From NCBI GenBank assembly GCA_027021605.1, contig JALUUA010000240.1, positions 1 through 7,720 on the forward strand: a DNA stretch of 7,720 nucleotides, given 5' to 3'. The notes beneath the pieces are model-generated. The model saw nothing but the letters and a program-made list of their open reading frames with translations. It was not told the DNA's origin and searched no databases. Of this stretch, positions 1 to 6,753 are shown one piece after another. The DNA comes from Candidatus Bipolaricaulota bacterium (GTDB lineage Bacteria; Bipolaricaulota; Bipolaricaulia; RBG-16-55-9). The first letter of the stretch is position 1. Every line of letters starts with the position of its first letter. Position numbers and translations under genes: made by a program.

Positions 1-1
1 G

Positions 2-73
2 GATCCAGCTGTCAGCCGCCTGGAATGGGAGCTTTGGAATTGGGTCGAGAGGGAGGTGTTCCGTAATGGCTGA
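2..73 (+). CDS. C-terminal tail of an unidentified gene upstream of the HerA-like ATPase (5' end outside window)
   Basis: All three forward frames are open from the window edge to the start of the next gene. The frame ending at the TGA at 71-73 looks most like protein: it is charged and amphipathic and finishes LWNWVEREVFRNG. The other two candidates are weaker: one ends at a TAA at 64-66 and is Gly/Pro-rich, and the third is simply the upstream extension of the ATPase frame. With this stop, the gene overlaps the ATPase start by 8 bases, and the ATPase ribosome-binding site lies inside it, so the two would be translationally coupled. I do not recognise the family from 23 residues. Its position in front of a HerA-like ATPase makes a nuclease or other effector partner (NurA, SIR2-like or similar) a reasonable guess from known HerA operons, but nothing in the tail itself shows that. 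Confidence 0.5.
   Translation, partial: DPAVSRLEWELWNWVEREVFRNG
52..58 (+). promoter_or_regulatory. Ribosome-binding site of the HerA-like gene
   Basis: GGAGGTG is a strong Shine-Dalgarno match and lies 7 bases before the ATG at 66. The ATPase frame is open further upstream to the window edge, so this site is what fixes the start at 66. It sits inside the coding tail of the preceding gene, which fits coupled translation. Confidence 0.75.
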
Positions 74-2015
74 GAGCATCGGCTTTGTAAAAGACATCCG
101 ACGATCTAACGGGCAGGTTTTTGTCACCGTAGCTTTGGTCCACGAAGAAGTAGAGGAAAAGGCTCCTCTGCTCGGGGAGCTGGTGCGGGTAGAGTCTGGA
201 CGGAGGGATCGAAAGGGGAGACCTGTTCAATACTTAGGCATGGTAAGCAATGCCCGCTACTCTCCCATCGCGCACAAAGAGTATGATCGCGACTTGGCCT
301 TAACCCGTTTGAATGAAGAGAGCCTGGACCGAACGGCCAAGGAACAGATCAACTTCATGGAATTTGACGTCGCCTTGGTTGGCCTTTTCGATAGGGAGAA
401 AATTAAGAAGATTAATCCTGGAGTGCGCTTTATGCCTTCCCTGGTTGGGGCGGAAGTGCTCCGGCTCGATGAGGAAGAAGCTGGAGATTTGCTAGCCTTA
501 CAATTTGGCATTAGATCAGGGGAAGAAAAACCACCAGTGGTGTTTGGACATTTGGCGTACGGCACGGATCCCGAGGGTGAGCGACAAGGAGCGTTGAAGC
601 ATGTTAGTGCCAGCTTGTTTCAATCGAATCGCACTGCGAATTTCGGAAAGACAGGGACGGGAAAGAGCAACGAGAATAAAATCATCGTCACTTTGTTGGC
701 ACATTACTATTCAGAGACTGCCTTCCTCATCTTCGATGCCAACGGGGAGTATGCCATTCGCGGAGGAGCTGAAACGGAACCAGGATTAGCTGAAGCCTTC
801 AAGCAACTTGACATTAAAGACCGCTTGGTACTTTTCAGCAATAGACAGTTTGACGATCTTTTGAAAGATCTAGAGGGCTTTATAGAGGTTAAACCAGCAA
901 AGGTGAACTTCTATGAGTGCCCCGAGATCGCAATTGCTTTAGCCTATCGTCGCTCTCAGGAGACAGAGCCTAAACCCCCTCAATATCTGGAGGAGGCCTA
1001 CAACAGCGTAGATGAATGGAAAACAACGCCAAATCGCCAAGCTTATCTCTTCGGAGCTTTTCGTGCCCTTGGCTTTAAGCCTCCTGATGATTTCTCCGTT
1101 CGATATGGCAATCAAAACTACCAGATAGACGATGATAACCAATGGACTCAACTGAAAGAACAACTAGATCGTGGGGCTACTGGAGATGGAAGTTCGCGCA
1201 AGTTGTATTCGTATAGAAGCCGTCTAGCCTTCTTGAAGCCTTTGCATACCCTTGAGAGGGAGCAAGATATTTTCGCTGCGGTCAAGCAAGAACTCCTTGA
1301 AAACCGAAAAATTGTGGTGTTGGATATGCCCTCTCTAGGAGATCTAGCCGAATTCATCGCAAACCGCCTAGCAGCTGATCTTTTCGAAAAGGCGGTAGAG
1401 TTGAATAATCAAGACCAAAAGGCAAACTTTGTCATATTGTTGGAGGAAGCCCATCGCTATCTCGCTAGCAAAACAAACGCTTTCTACAAGCTTGCTAAAG
1501 AGGGTAGGAAGTTTGGGATTGGTATGATCTATTCCACACAATCTCCTCGTGATGTACCAGATGAGATTCTCTCTCAAACGGAAAACTTCCTAGTGAAGCA
1601 CGTCTCTAGTGCGGAAGACACTAAATGCCTTGTAAAGGCAAAGGCGCCTTTTGAGTCTGTTAAGGACTTCTTGCTGTTTGAACCGGCAGTAGGCTTCACC
1701 TATTTCTACTCTGATCAAGATCAACCGTTCCCGGTGTCTCTTAGAGTTCGCCTCTTTAGCAAAGTAGTGGCTGAGCTGAGACTGAAAAAGGCCGTGCAAG
1801 AACTGCAAGGGCTTTCTGTTGAGGAGCGGGCGGAACTAGAAAAATCCATACCTCACCTTTTAGACGAAACGCCGGGTGTTCACACAGCTAAGCAATTACT
1901 TGGAAAGACGATAGAAAAGCTCGGAGAAGCTGGCACTCAACCACTTCTTCAAGCGTTACAAGAACTTGGGATTGACAGAGACAAAGTGCTGCAAGAATTG
2001 CAAATATCAACGTGA
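66..2015 (+). CDS. herA: HerA-like hexameric DNA translocase ATPase (DUF87 / HerA-FtsK superfamily)
   Basis: This 649-residue protein matches the HerA plan. Residues about 4-62 form the beta-rich N-terminal HAS-barrel region. Walker A is GKTGTGKS at 194-201. A first beta-strand motif, LIFDANGEY (221-229), is the HerA counterpart of LVIDPHGEY. Walker B is ILLEEAH at 457-463. A C-terminal block (about 477-520) carries GRKFG with Arg481, a candidate inter-subunit arginine finger, then TQSP (491-494) and LSQTENFLVKH. The last 75 residues or so are a helical charged extension. Members of this family form ring-shaped hexamers that pump double-stranded DNA, usually for a partner nuclease: NurA in archaeal end resection, or other effectors in bacterial defence modules. 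The frame is intact and all motifs are present, so the ATPase should be active. The upstream gene overlaps it by 8 bases and is the likely partner. The gene is AT-richer than everything to its right, which suggests transfer. The symbol is given at family level; FtsK/TraG-type translocases are the alternative, but the HAS-barrel and GRKFG/TQSP blocks favour HerA. Confidence 0.9.
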   Translation: MAESIGFVKDIRRSNGQVFVTVALVHEEVEEKAPLLGELVRVESGRRDRKGRPVQYLGMVSNARYSPIAHKEYDRDLALTRLNEESLDRTAKEQINFMEFDVALVGLFDREKIKKINPGVRFMPSLVGAEVLRLDEEEAGDLLALQFGIRSGEEKPPVVFGHLAYGTDPEGERQGALKHVSASLFQSNRTANFGKTGTGKSNENKIIVTLLAHYYSETAFLIFDANGEYAIRGGAETEPGLAEAFKQLDIKDRLVLFSNRQFDDLLKDLEGFIEVKPAKVNFYECPEIAIALAYRRSQETEPKPPQYLEEAYNSVDEWKTTPNRQAYLFGAFRALGFKPPDDFSVRYGNQNYQIDDDNQWTQLKEQLDRGATGDGSSRKLYSYRSRLAFLKPLHTLEREQDIFAAVKQELLENRKIVVLDMPSLGDLAEFIANRLAADLFEKAVELNNQDQKANFVILLEEAHRYLASKTNAFYKLAKEGRKFGIGMIYSTQSPRDVPDEILSQTENFLVKHVSSAEDTKCLVKAKAPFESVKDFLLFEPAVGFTYFYSDQDQPFPVSLRVRLFSKVVAELRLKKAVQELQGLSVEERAELEKSIPHLLDETPGVHTAKQLLGKTIEKLGEAGTQPLLQALQELGIDRDKVLQELQIST

Positions 2016-3989
2016 CGAGTTTGCCCTAAGATGCTGATCAAACCACTCCTTGACCCTTTTGAGGTACTCCTCCCGCAGCTTGGGGTGGCCCACCCGCAAA
2101 AACAGATGTGAGCAGCCCGGGAAGCGCACGAACTCCGCTTCTTTGCCTAAGCGCCTTAACGCGACGAAGTACTGCTCGCTCTGCTCGATGGGACAGCGAT
2201 AGTCCTCCTCGCCGTGCAGCAGCAGGACGGGCGTCTCGACGCGGGGCGCGTAGGTGATGGGCGAGCGCTTCACGTACTCCTCGAAGTTCTCGAAGCGCGT
2301 CCCGCCCCACTGCGTCTCCCCGAAGGGCACCCCGATGTCGCTCGTGCCCCAGAAGCTCAAAAGATCGATGCACGGCGCCCCCACGACGGCGGCCTTAAAG
2401 CGATTCGTCTGCCCCACGATCCAGGCCGTCATGTAGCCGCCGTAGCTGTAGCCGTGGACCCCCAAGCGCTCGGGGTCGACATAGGGCCGCTTGCAAACTT
2501 CATCTACGGCGGCCAGGATGTCTCGGTAGTCCTCGCCGCCCCAGTCCCGCAGCACCGCCTTGACGAACTCCCGCCCGTAGGTGGAAGAGCCCCGCGGGTT
2601 GACGCCCAGCACCAGATACCCCGACGTGGCCAAAATTTGCTGAATCGGGTTGAAGGTGTCGTAAAAGACCCCGTGAGGCCCGCCGTGGATGTCGACCACG
2701 AGGGGGTACTTTCGATCGGGCGAGAAGTCGGGCGGGAGCCAGAGTCTGCATTCGATCGTCTGCCCCGCCCGCTCGATCGTGAACTTCTCGAGCCGCGCCG
2801 GGGGGTGCTTTTCAAAATACTCCGCGTTCTCGTGGGTGAGCTGCTGGGTCGTGCCCTCCTCCAGGTCGACGAGCCGAAGGTCCCCGGCGGAGTCGGGCGG
2901 CACGGCCAACACCACCGCCCTTTGGGCGTCGCGGTCGAGGGTGAGCGCGGTCATCAGGCAGCCGCCGCCCGTAAGGGTTTTGAGTTCGGAGCCGTCCTCG
3001 CGCAGCTCGAACAGAAACGACTCGCCCCGGCGGTCGGCCAAGAACAAGATGCGCCCGTCGCGGGTCCAGCGCAGCTCCGGCGGGGGCATCACGGGCGGGA
3101 AGCCCGCCACCGGCCGCAAGGAGTCGTCCGTAAGCTTGAGGGGCTCGCGGTCGGGTTGAAGCACGAACAGAAAACCCTGCCAGATCGCGTTGGCCTCGTC
3201 ATCGTCGGAGGCGATGGCCAGCAGCCGGGAGCCGTCGGGCGCCCACGTGAGCGCGGCCACGCTGTACAGATCATGGGACCAGCGCTCCGGCTCGCCGCCC
3301 TCGGCCGGGACGACGTACGCCTCGGTGCGGTAGCGCAGCTCGCGGTCCTCACGGCGGCCCGAGATGAACGCGATTCTGGAGCCGTCGGGGGACCAGACGG
3401 GCGAAAGGTCGTCCCAGTCGCCGTCCGTGAGCTGCCGGGGCTCGCCGCCCTCGACCCCCACGACGAAGAGGTGCCGATGGGCGTCGCCGCGCCAGCCTAA
3501 CGTGTCAAAGCGGTAGCGCAGCCGCCTCACGACTTTGACCTTGGGGTCTTTTCGAGGGTCGTGGTCGTCGGGCGGGCGGTCGGGGTCGACGTCGCTCACG
3601 AACGCCAGGCGTCGGGAGTCGGGCGCCCAGGCGAAGTCGTTCACCCCGCCGGGCAGTTGAGTGAGCTGTCGGGCCTCGCCCCCCGCAACGGGGATAACCC
3701 AGAGCTGCTTTCGCCCGTTCTCGTCCGGGCGTAGAAATGCGAGGTGCGAGCCGTCGGGCGAGAACTTGGGGTTGGTGTCCTGCTTGCCCTGGCTGAAGGG
3801 CCGCTCCTGCCCGTCTGAAAGCGACAGCAGGAAGATCTGCGAGCGCCCCTCCATGGCGTCCCGATCGACCCAGCCGCGGGCGAACGCGACGGCGGCGCCG
3901 TCGGGGCTCAGCGACGGCCCCGAGGCGACCTTCAGCTCGTAGACGAGATCGGGCGTGATCGGCTGCGGCTTGGACGGAAGCTGAGACAC
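2007..3989 (-). CDS. S9 family serine peptidase (prolyl oligopeptidase / acylaminoacyl-peptidase type)
   Basis: The product is a 660-residue two-domain peptidase of usual length for the family. Residues about 15-395 form a TolB/WD40-like beta-propeller with repeats such as SPDGAAVAF (28), SPDGSHLAF (77), APDSRRLAF (122), SPDGSRIAF (200), APDGSRLLA (250) and TRDGRILFL (309). Residues about 405-660 are the alpha/beta-hydrolase domain. It has the oxyanion-hole motif HGGPH (435-439), the nucleophile elbow GYSYGG (513-518, Ser515), Asp596 in HGEEDYRCP and His628 in GCSHLF, so the catalytic triad is complete. Such enzymes remove acylated or free residues from short peptides; the propeller excludes folded proteins. 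No signal peptide or membrane segment is seen, so it is probably cytoplasmic. A longer reading would begin at TTG 3995, but the GGAGG at 3996-4000 touches that codon, whereas the GTG at 3989 has a normal 6-base spacing. Its 3' end overlaps the converging HerA-like gene by 9 bases. Exact substrate (S9A, B or C) is not certain; S9C fits best. Confidence 0.95.
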   Translation of the reverse strand: MSQLPSKPQPITPDLVYELKVASGPSLSPDGAAVAFARGWVDRDAMEGRSQIFLLSLSDGQERPFSQGKQDTNPKFSPDGSHLAFLRPDENGRKQLWVIPVAGGEARQLTQLPGGVNDFAWAPDSRRLAFVSDVDPDRPPDDHDPRKDPKVKVVRRLRYRFDTLGWRGDAHRHLFVVGVEGGEPRQLTDGDWDDLSPVWSPDGSRIAFISGRREDRELRYRTEAYVVPAEGGEPERWSHDLYSVAALTWAPDGSRLLAIASDDDEANAIWQGFLFVLQPDREPLKLTDDSLRPVAGFPPVMPPPELRWTRDGRILFLADRRGESFLFELREDGSELKTLTGGGCLMTALTLDRDAQRAVVLAVPPDSAGDLRLVDLEEGTTQQLTHENAEYFEKHPPARLEKFTIERAGQTIECRLWLPPDFSPDRKYPLVVDIHGGPHGVFYDTFNPIQQILATSGYLVLGVNPRGSSTYGREFVKAVLRDWGGEDYRDILAAVDEVCKRPYVDPERLGVHGYSYGGYMTAWIVGQTNRFKAAVVGAPCIDLLSFWGTSDIGVPFGETQWGGTRFENFEEYVKRSPITYAPRVETPVLLLHGEEDYRCPIEQSEQYFVALRRLGKEAEFVRFPGCSHLFLRVGHPKLREEYLKRVKEWFDQHLRANSSR

Positions 3990-3995
3990 GATCAA

Positions 3996-4000
3996 CCTCC
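3996..4000 (-). promoter_or_regulatory. Ribosome-binding site deciding the peptidase start
   Basis: GGAGG on the minus strand lies 6 bases before GTG (3989-3987) and directly abuts the in-frame TTG (3995-3993). Zero spacing is not workable for initiation, so the GTG start is preferred. Confidence 0.7.
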
Positions 4001-4035
4001 TCGAACGCGATCGCCGGGCCTTAAGCGTGCGGATA

Positions 4036-4064
4036 AGGGTACGCTACGCGACCGATGGGGTCAA
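4036..4064 (-). promoter_or_regulatory. Possible sigma-70-type promoter for the S9 peptidase gene
   Basis: On the minus strand, TTGACC (4064-4059, five of six consensus -35 bases) is followed after exactly 17 bases by TACCCT (4041-4036, three of six -10 bases). It sits in the only sizeable non-coding gap of the window, between the end of permease A and the peptidase ribosome-binding site. The -35 and spacing are good and the -10 is poor, so it may be a weak promoter or chance. Without it, the peptidase would be read through from the transporter operon. The whole gap (3990-4078) holds nothing else recognisable and no convincing terminator. Confidence 0.35.
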
Positions 4065-4078
4065 CCCGGGGGTGCGGT

Positions 4079-4846
4079 TTACGCCTCCTCGCCGCCGGGG
4101 AACTCCATCTGCGCGAAGCGCCAGACGGCGAGCACCAGGGCCACGACCGTAAGCCCCAGGAGCACCCCGAGGGCCGTCCCCAACGGCACGTCACTCGGCT
4201 CCCTCAGCAACGCCCGCTCCACGGCCACAGCATAATGGCGCACGCTCAGTTGAGAAGCGGCCTCGGAGACGCGGCTGAACAGCTCCTCCCAGCCGATGAC
4301 GTAGGCGATCCCCCAGAGCAGCGCCCGGGGAACCCACACCCCCAGCAGCAAGAAGAGCGCCCCATACGCCGCCGCGCCGGGAAGGGCGGCCAGAAGAAGC
4401 TTTCCCAGCACCGCCGCGTCGGGCACCGCGACCGCCGCAGCGAGCGCCGTGCTCATCCCCACCAGCAGCACCGCTCCTCCCAACGCCCCGACGAACTTCG
4501 AGAGGACGATCGCGCCGCGGGAGAGGGGCGCAATCCACAGGTACGGAAGGGTATCGCCGTCGATCTCCTCGCGCAGCGCCGGGACCATGAGCAACAGCAC
4601 GATCAGCGGGAACAAGAGCGGAAGCTGGATGCCCTCGAACAGCCCCCGAAGGAACTGCTGTCGAAACTCCCGATCCGCCCACTCCCGGGCGAGCTCCGGG
4701 TCGAAGCGCCCCGCCTCCAGGACGACGAGCGCAACGAGCGCCGGGAGGACCACCAAGAACCCCAAAAAGGCCCATCGTCCCAGGCGATGCCGCCCGAGGG
4801 CCTGCCGCAGCGAAAACCGAACCAGCGCCAAGTCCACGATGCCCAT
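4079..4846 (-). CDS. ABC-2 type transporter permease A
   Basis: This 255-residue, very hydrophobic protein has about six membrane segments, roughly at 26-43, 73-90, 118-142, 147-171, 174-187 (short and polar-flanked) and 222-243. The cytoplasmic stretch 93-117, REEIDGDTLPYLWIAPLSRG followed by the AIVLSK segment, is the ABC-2 permease pattern (an acidic/Gly turn, then a Pro-Leu-Ser-Arg stretch before the next helix) that contacts the ATPase. The ATG directly follows the TAA of ATPase A with no bases between them, and the upstream Shine-Dalgarno is weak, so translation probably depends on the preceding gene. It almost certainly forms the membrane channel for ATPase A, as a homodimer or together with permease B. 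The transported substrate is unknown; family members export drugs, lipids, polysaccharides or peptides, or support membrane protein assembly. The C-terminus ends in an acidic tail just after the last helix. Confidence 0.92.
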   Translation of the reverse strand: MGIVDLALVRFSLRQALGRHRLGRWAFLGFLVVLPALVALVVLEAGRFDPELAREWADREFRQQFLRGLFEGIQLPLLFPLIVLLLMVPALREEIDGDTLPYLWIAPLSRGAIVLSKFVGALGGAVLLVGMSTALAAAVAVPDAAVLGKLLLAALPGAAAYGALFLLLGVWVPRALLWGIAYVIGWEELFSRVSEAASQLSVRHYAVAVERALLREPSDVPLGTALGVLLGLTVVALVLAVWRFAQMEFPGGEEA

Positions 4847-5779
4847 TTAACGTTCCACCAAATATCGAAAGACGCTCTCCAGGTCCTCGTCGAGGCCGCG
4901 GATCTCCCGCAGGCGCACGCCCGCCTCCACGGCGAGCCTCGGCAGCTCACGGTAGAAGCGTTCCGGCTCCGTGACCTCCACGATCAGCCGTTGCCCGTCG
5001 GTCTCGTCGAAGTCGACGCCGCGCACGGGGGCTCGCTCGGTGAGGAGCGCCGCCAACTTCTTCGGGTCGCTCGCCGTAAGGGCGACCTTGTGGGGCCGAT
5101 CTTCCATGGCCGCCCGGAGGGCGTGGAAGTCCCCCCGCGCCAGCAGCCGCCCCTTGTGGATGAGCACGATCTGCGAGGCCATCCGCTCCACCTCGTGCAG
5201 GATGTGCGAGGAGACGACCACCGTCTTGCCCTCCTCCCCCAGCGCGCGGACGATCTCGATGAGCGTTCGGCGCTGGGCGGGATCGGCCCCCTTGAGCGGC
5301 TCGTCCAGCAGCACCACCTCGGGGTCGTGCAGCAGGCTCTGGGCCACCTTAATGCGTTGCCGCATCCCCCGGCTGTAGGCCCCGATCCGCTTGTCCCGCT
5401 GCTTCGTAAGATCGACCCGCTCGAGGGCCCGCTCGGCCGCCTCCTCCGGGTGGGGGAGCCGGCGGAGCCGGGCGCACAGCTCGAGGAACTCAAAGCCCGT
5501 GAGGAAGTCATAGAGCCGCTCGCTCTCGGGGCAGTAGCCGATGCGCCCGTAGAGTTTGGGGTCGCGGCGGGGCGAGCCCCCCAGGACGCGCACTTGCCCC
5601 AGGGTGGGGGCGAGAAGCCCCGCGATGAGCTTGAGCAGCGTCGTCTTCCCCGCGCCGTTGGGGCCCAAGAGCCCCACGACCCCCGGGCCCATCTCCAGGG
5701 AGACGTCGCTGAGCGCCACGACTTGTCCGTAGCGCTTCGTGACCCCCTCGATTTCGACGGTCGCCCCGCTCATCGTCAC
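4847..5779 (-). CDS. ABC transporter ATP-binding protein A
   Basis: The product is a 310-residue ABC-2 exporter ATPase. It has Walker A GPNGAGKT (39-46), a Q-loop with Glu in place of Gln (GYCPE, 81-85), the signature YSRGMRQR (135-142, replacing LSGGQ), Walker B VVLLDEP (155-161, catalytic Glu160) and the switch histidine in SSHIL (His192). A C-terminal domain of about 85 residues follows, ending in DLESVFRYLVER, typical of ATPases paired with ABC-2 permeases. The D-loop reads KGADP rather than the usual SGLDP. Two starts are possible. GTG at 5779 overlaps the TGA of permease B as GTGA and lies 7 bases after AAGGAGG; ATG at 5773 lies 13 bases after it. GTG is therefore preferred, adding two residues. 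A much longer in-frame reading back to 6871 is an artefact of GC-rich DNA, because it runs over permease B in another frame and its first half has no recognisable domain. The gene is coupled to both permeases. Confidence 0.94.
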   Translation of the reverse strand: MTMSGATVEIEGVTKRYGQVVALSDVSLEMGPGVVGLLGPNGAGKTTLLKLIAGLLAPTLGQVRVLGGSPRRDPKLYGRIGYCPESERLYDFLTGFEFLELCARLRRLPHPEEAAERALERVDLTKQRDKRIGAYSRGMRQRIKVAQSLLHDPEVVLLDEPLKGADPAQRRTLIEIVRALGEEGKTVVVSSHILHEVERMASQIVLIHKGRLLARGDFHALRAAMEDRPHKVALTASDPKKLAALLTERAPVRGVDFDETDGQRLIVEVTEPERFYRELPRLAVEAGVRLREIRGLDEDLESVFRYLVER

Positions 5780-6753
5780 TCGAGGGCCTCCTTCCGGAAG
5801 CGCAGCCACGCCGCGGCCCACGAGACCGCGACCACCAAGGCCGTCCCCAGCCCGTAGACCCAGGGGGAGTAGGGCTCCAGGCGCACGCCCTCTTCCCGCA
5901 CCACGTCGTCCTCGAGGGTGACTTCCACGGAGACCTCGATGGGCTCCAGGAGCCCGAAGAGCGCGTTTTTCACTTGGTGGACGTAATCTTCGACGTCGAG
6001 GAGGAGCACCCAGCGCTCGCCCACCAGAAGGAGGAGCATCCCGCTGACGAGCCCCAAAAGGAAGACGAGCCCGATGATCGCCCCCGCGGCGTACGTACGA
6101 CTGGGTGTAAGAGAAGAGAGCCCCAGCGCCAAGCTCCCGTAGAAAACCCCGAACAGGGGCCCCGCAGCCAGCAGCGCCCCAAGATCCCGAAGGTGCTCCC
6201 GGGTGTATTGCAGGGCGTCGGGGGCCAGGAACGCCTTCCCCACGAAGAGCAGGAGCGCCGGTCCCAGGGCGAAGAGCGTAAGCCCCCCGATCCCCGCCAG
6301 CCCCTTCATCAGCAGATACTCGTGCACGTAGATGGGGCGCGCCAGATACAGGGGGTAGACGCGATACTGCCGGTCGTTGCAGACGAGATCCGGGACGATC
6401 AGCGCGCTCAGCAGGAGCAGCACCAACCCGAGGGAGCTGTAGAAACCGCTGAAGGGGTTGAGCAGCCACGAGGGAATCCCGGGCCCGCCGCCGAAGGCGT
6501 CCGCCACCTGGCTCGTGAGCAAGAAGAAGAGAAAAACGCCCAGCTCGATCAACAAGACGAGCAACACCAGCACCTTGTACTTCCCGCTCTTGCCCGCTCC
6601 CAAGGCCCTCCGGAGGTCCTCCCACATAAGCCCCGCGATGGCCGCCCAGCGGGCGGCGTACGGCCCCTCGTAAGGCCGATACCCGAGGTCGTAGATCTGA
6701 CCCGCGGGCTCCCCCTCCGGCCGTCGCTGCTCCCGTTGTGGCCGCTGCGCCAT
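5776..6753 (-). CDS. ABC-2 type transporter permease B
   Basis: This 325-residue membrane protein has about six helices, near residues 60-81, 103-121, 151-172, 189-211, 221-243 and 299-317. The N-terminal cytoplasmic tail is unusually charged (about 18 residues rich in Arg, Gln, Glu and Pro). It is followed by YDLGYRPYEGPYAARW (21-36), a pattern often seen at the start of bacterial ABC-2 permeases. The ATPase-contacting segment lies around 127-150 (DRQYRVYPLYLARPIYVHEY). An acidic soluble loop of about 55 residues (245-298) separates the last two helices and should face outside. The ATG shares one base with the TGA of ATPase B (TGATG), and the nearest purine-rich site, GGGGAGG, is 13 bases away, so it is probably translated by reinitiation after ATPase B. 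It pairs most naturally with ATPase B. The substrate cannot be inferred. Confidence 0.92.
   Translation of the reverse strand: MAQRPQREQRRPEGEPAGQIYDLGYRPYEGPYAARWAAIAGLMWEDLRRALGAGKSGKYKVLVLLVLLIELGVFLFFLLTSQVADAFGGGPGIPSWLLNPFSGFYSSLGLVLLLLSALIVPDLVCNDRQYRVYPLYLARPIYVHEYLLMKGLAGIGGLTLFALGPALLLFVGKAFLAPDALQYTREHLRDLGALLAAGPLFGVFYGSLALGLSSLTPSRTYAAGAIIGLVFLLGLVSGMLLLLVGERWVLLLDVEDYVHQVKNALFGLLEPIEVSVEVTLEDDVVREEGVRLEPYSPWVYGLGTALVVAVSWAAAWLRFRKEALE
5787..5793 (-). promoter_or_regulatory. Ribosome-binding site deciding the ATPase A start
   Basis: AAGGAGG on the minus strand lies inside the 3' end of permease B. It is 7 bases from GTG 5779 and 13 bases from ATG 5773, which favours the GTG start with a GTGA overlap. 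Confidence 0.65.

Noticed and set aside
1..6. BamHI site GGATCC at the window start as a sign of a cloning junction or chimera
   Set aside because: GGATCC also occurs inside genes here (for example near 6755 and 6883), and the reading frames run through the edge normally. One site proves nothing.
2214..3500. 428-residue open frame on the + strand opposite the peptidase
   Set aside because: Antisense shadow of a peptidase gene with a complete catalytic triad; low-complexity composition and no recognisable motif.
4021..4080. Possible terminator hairpin in the gap after permease A
   Set aside because: The only pairings seen are a 5-base AGCGT/ACGCT stem with a 12-base loop and a 4-base GGGT/ACCC stem, with no T-run behind them.
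4055..5857. 600-residue open frame on the + strand opposite the ABC genes
   Set aside because: It is antisense to two well-supported transporter genes, rich in His, Gln, Arg and Pro with no domain, and is expected by chance opposite GC-rich coding DNA.
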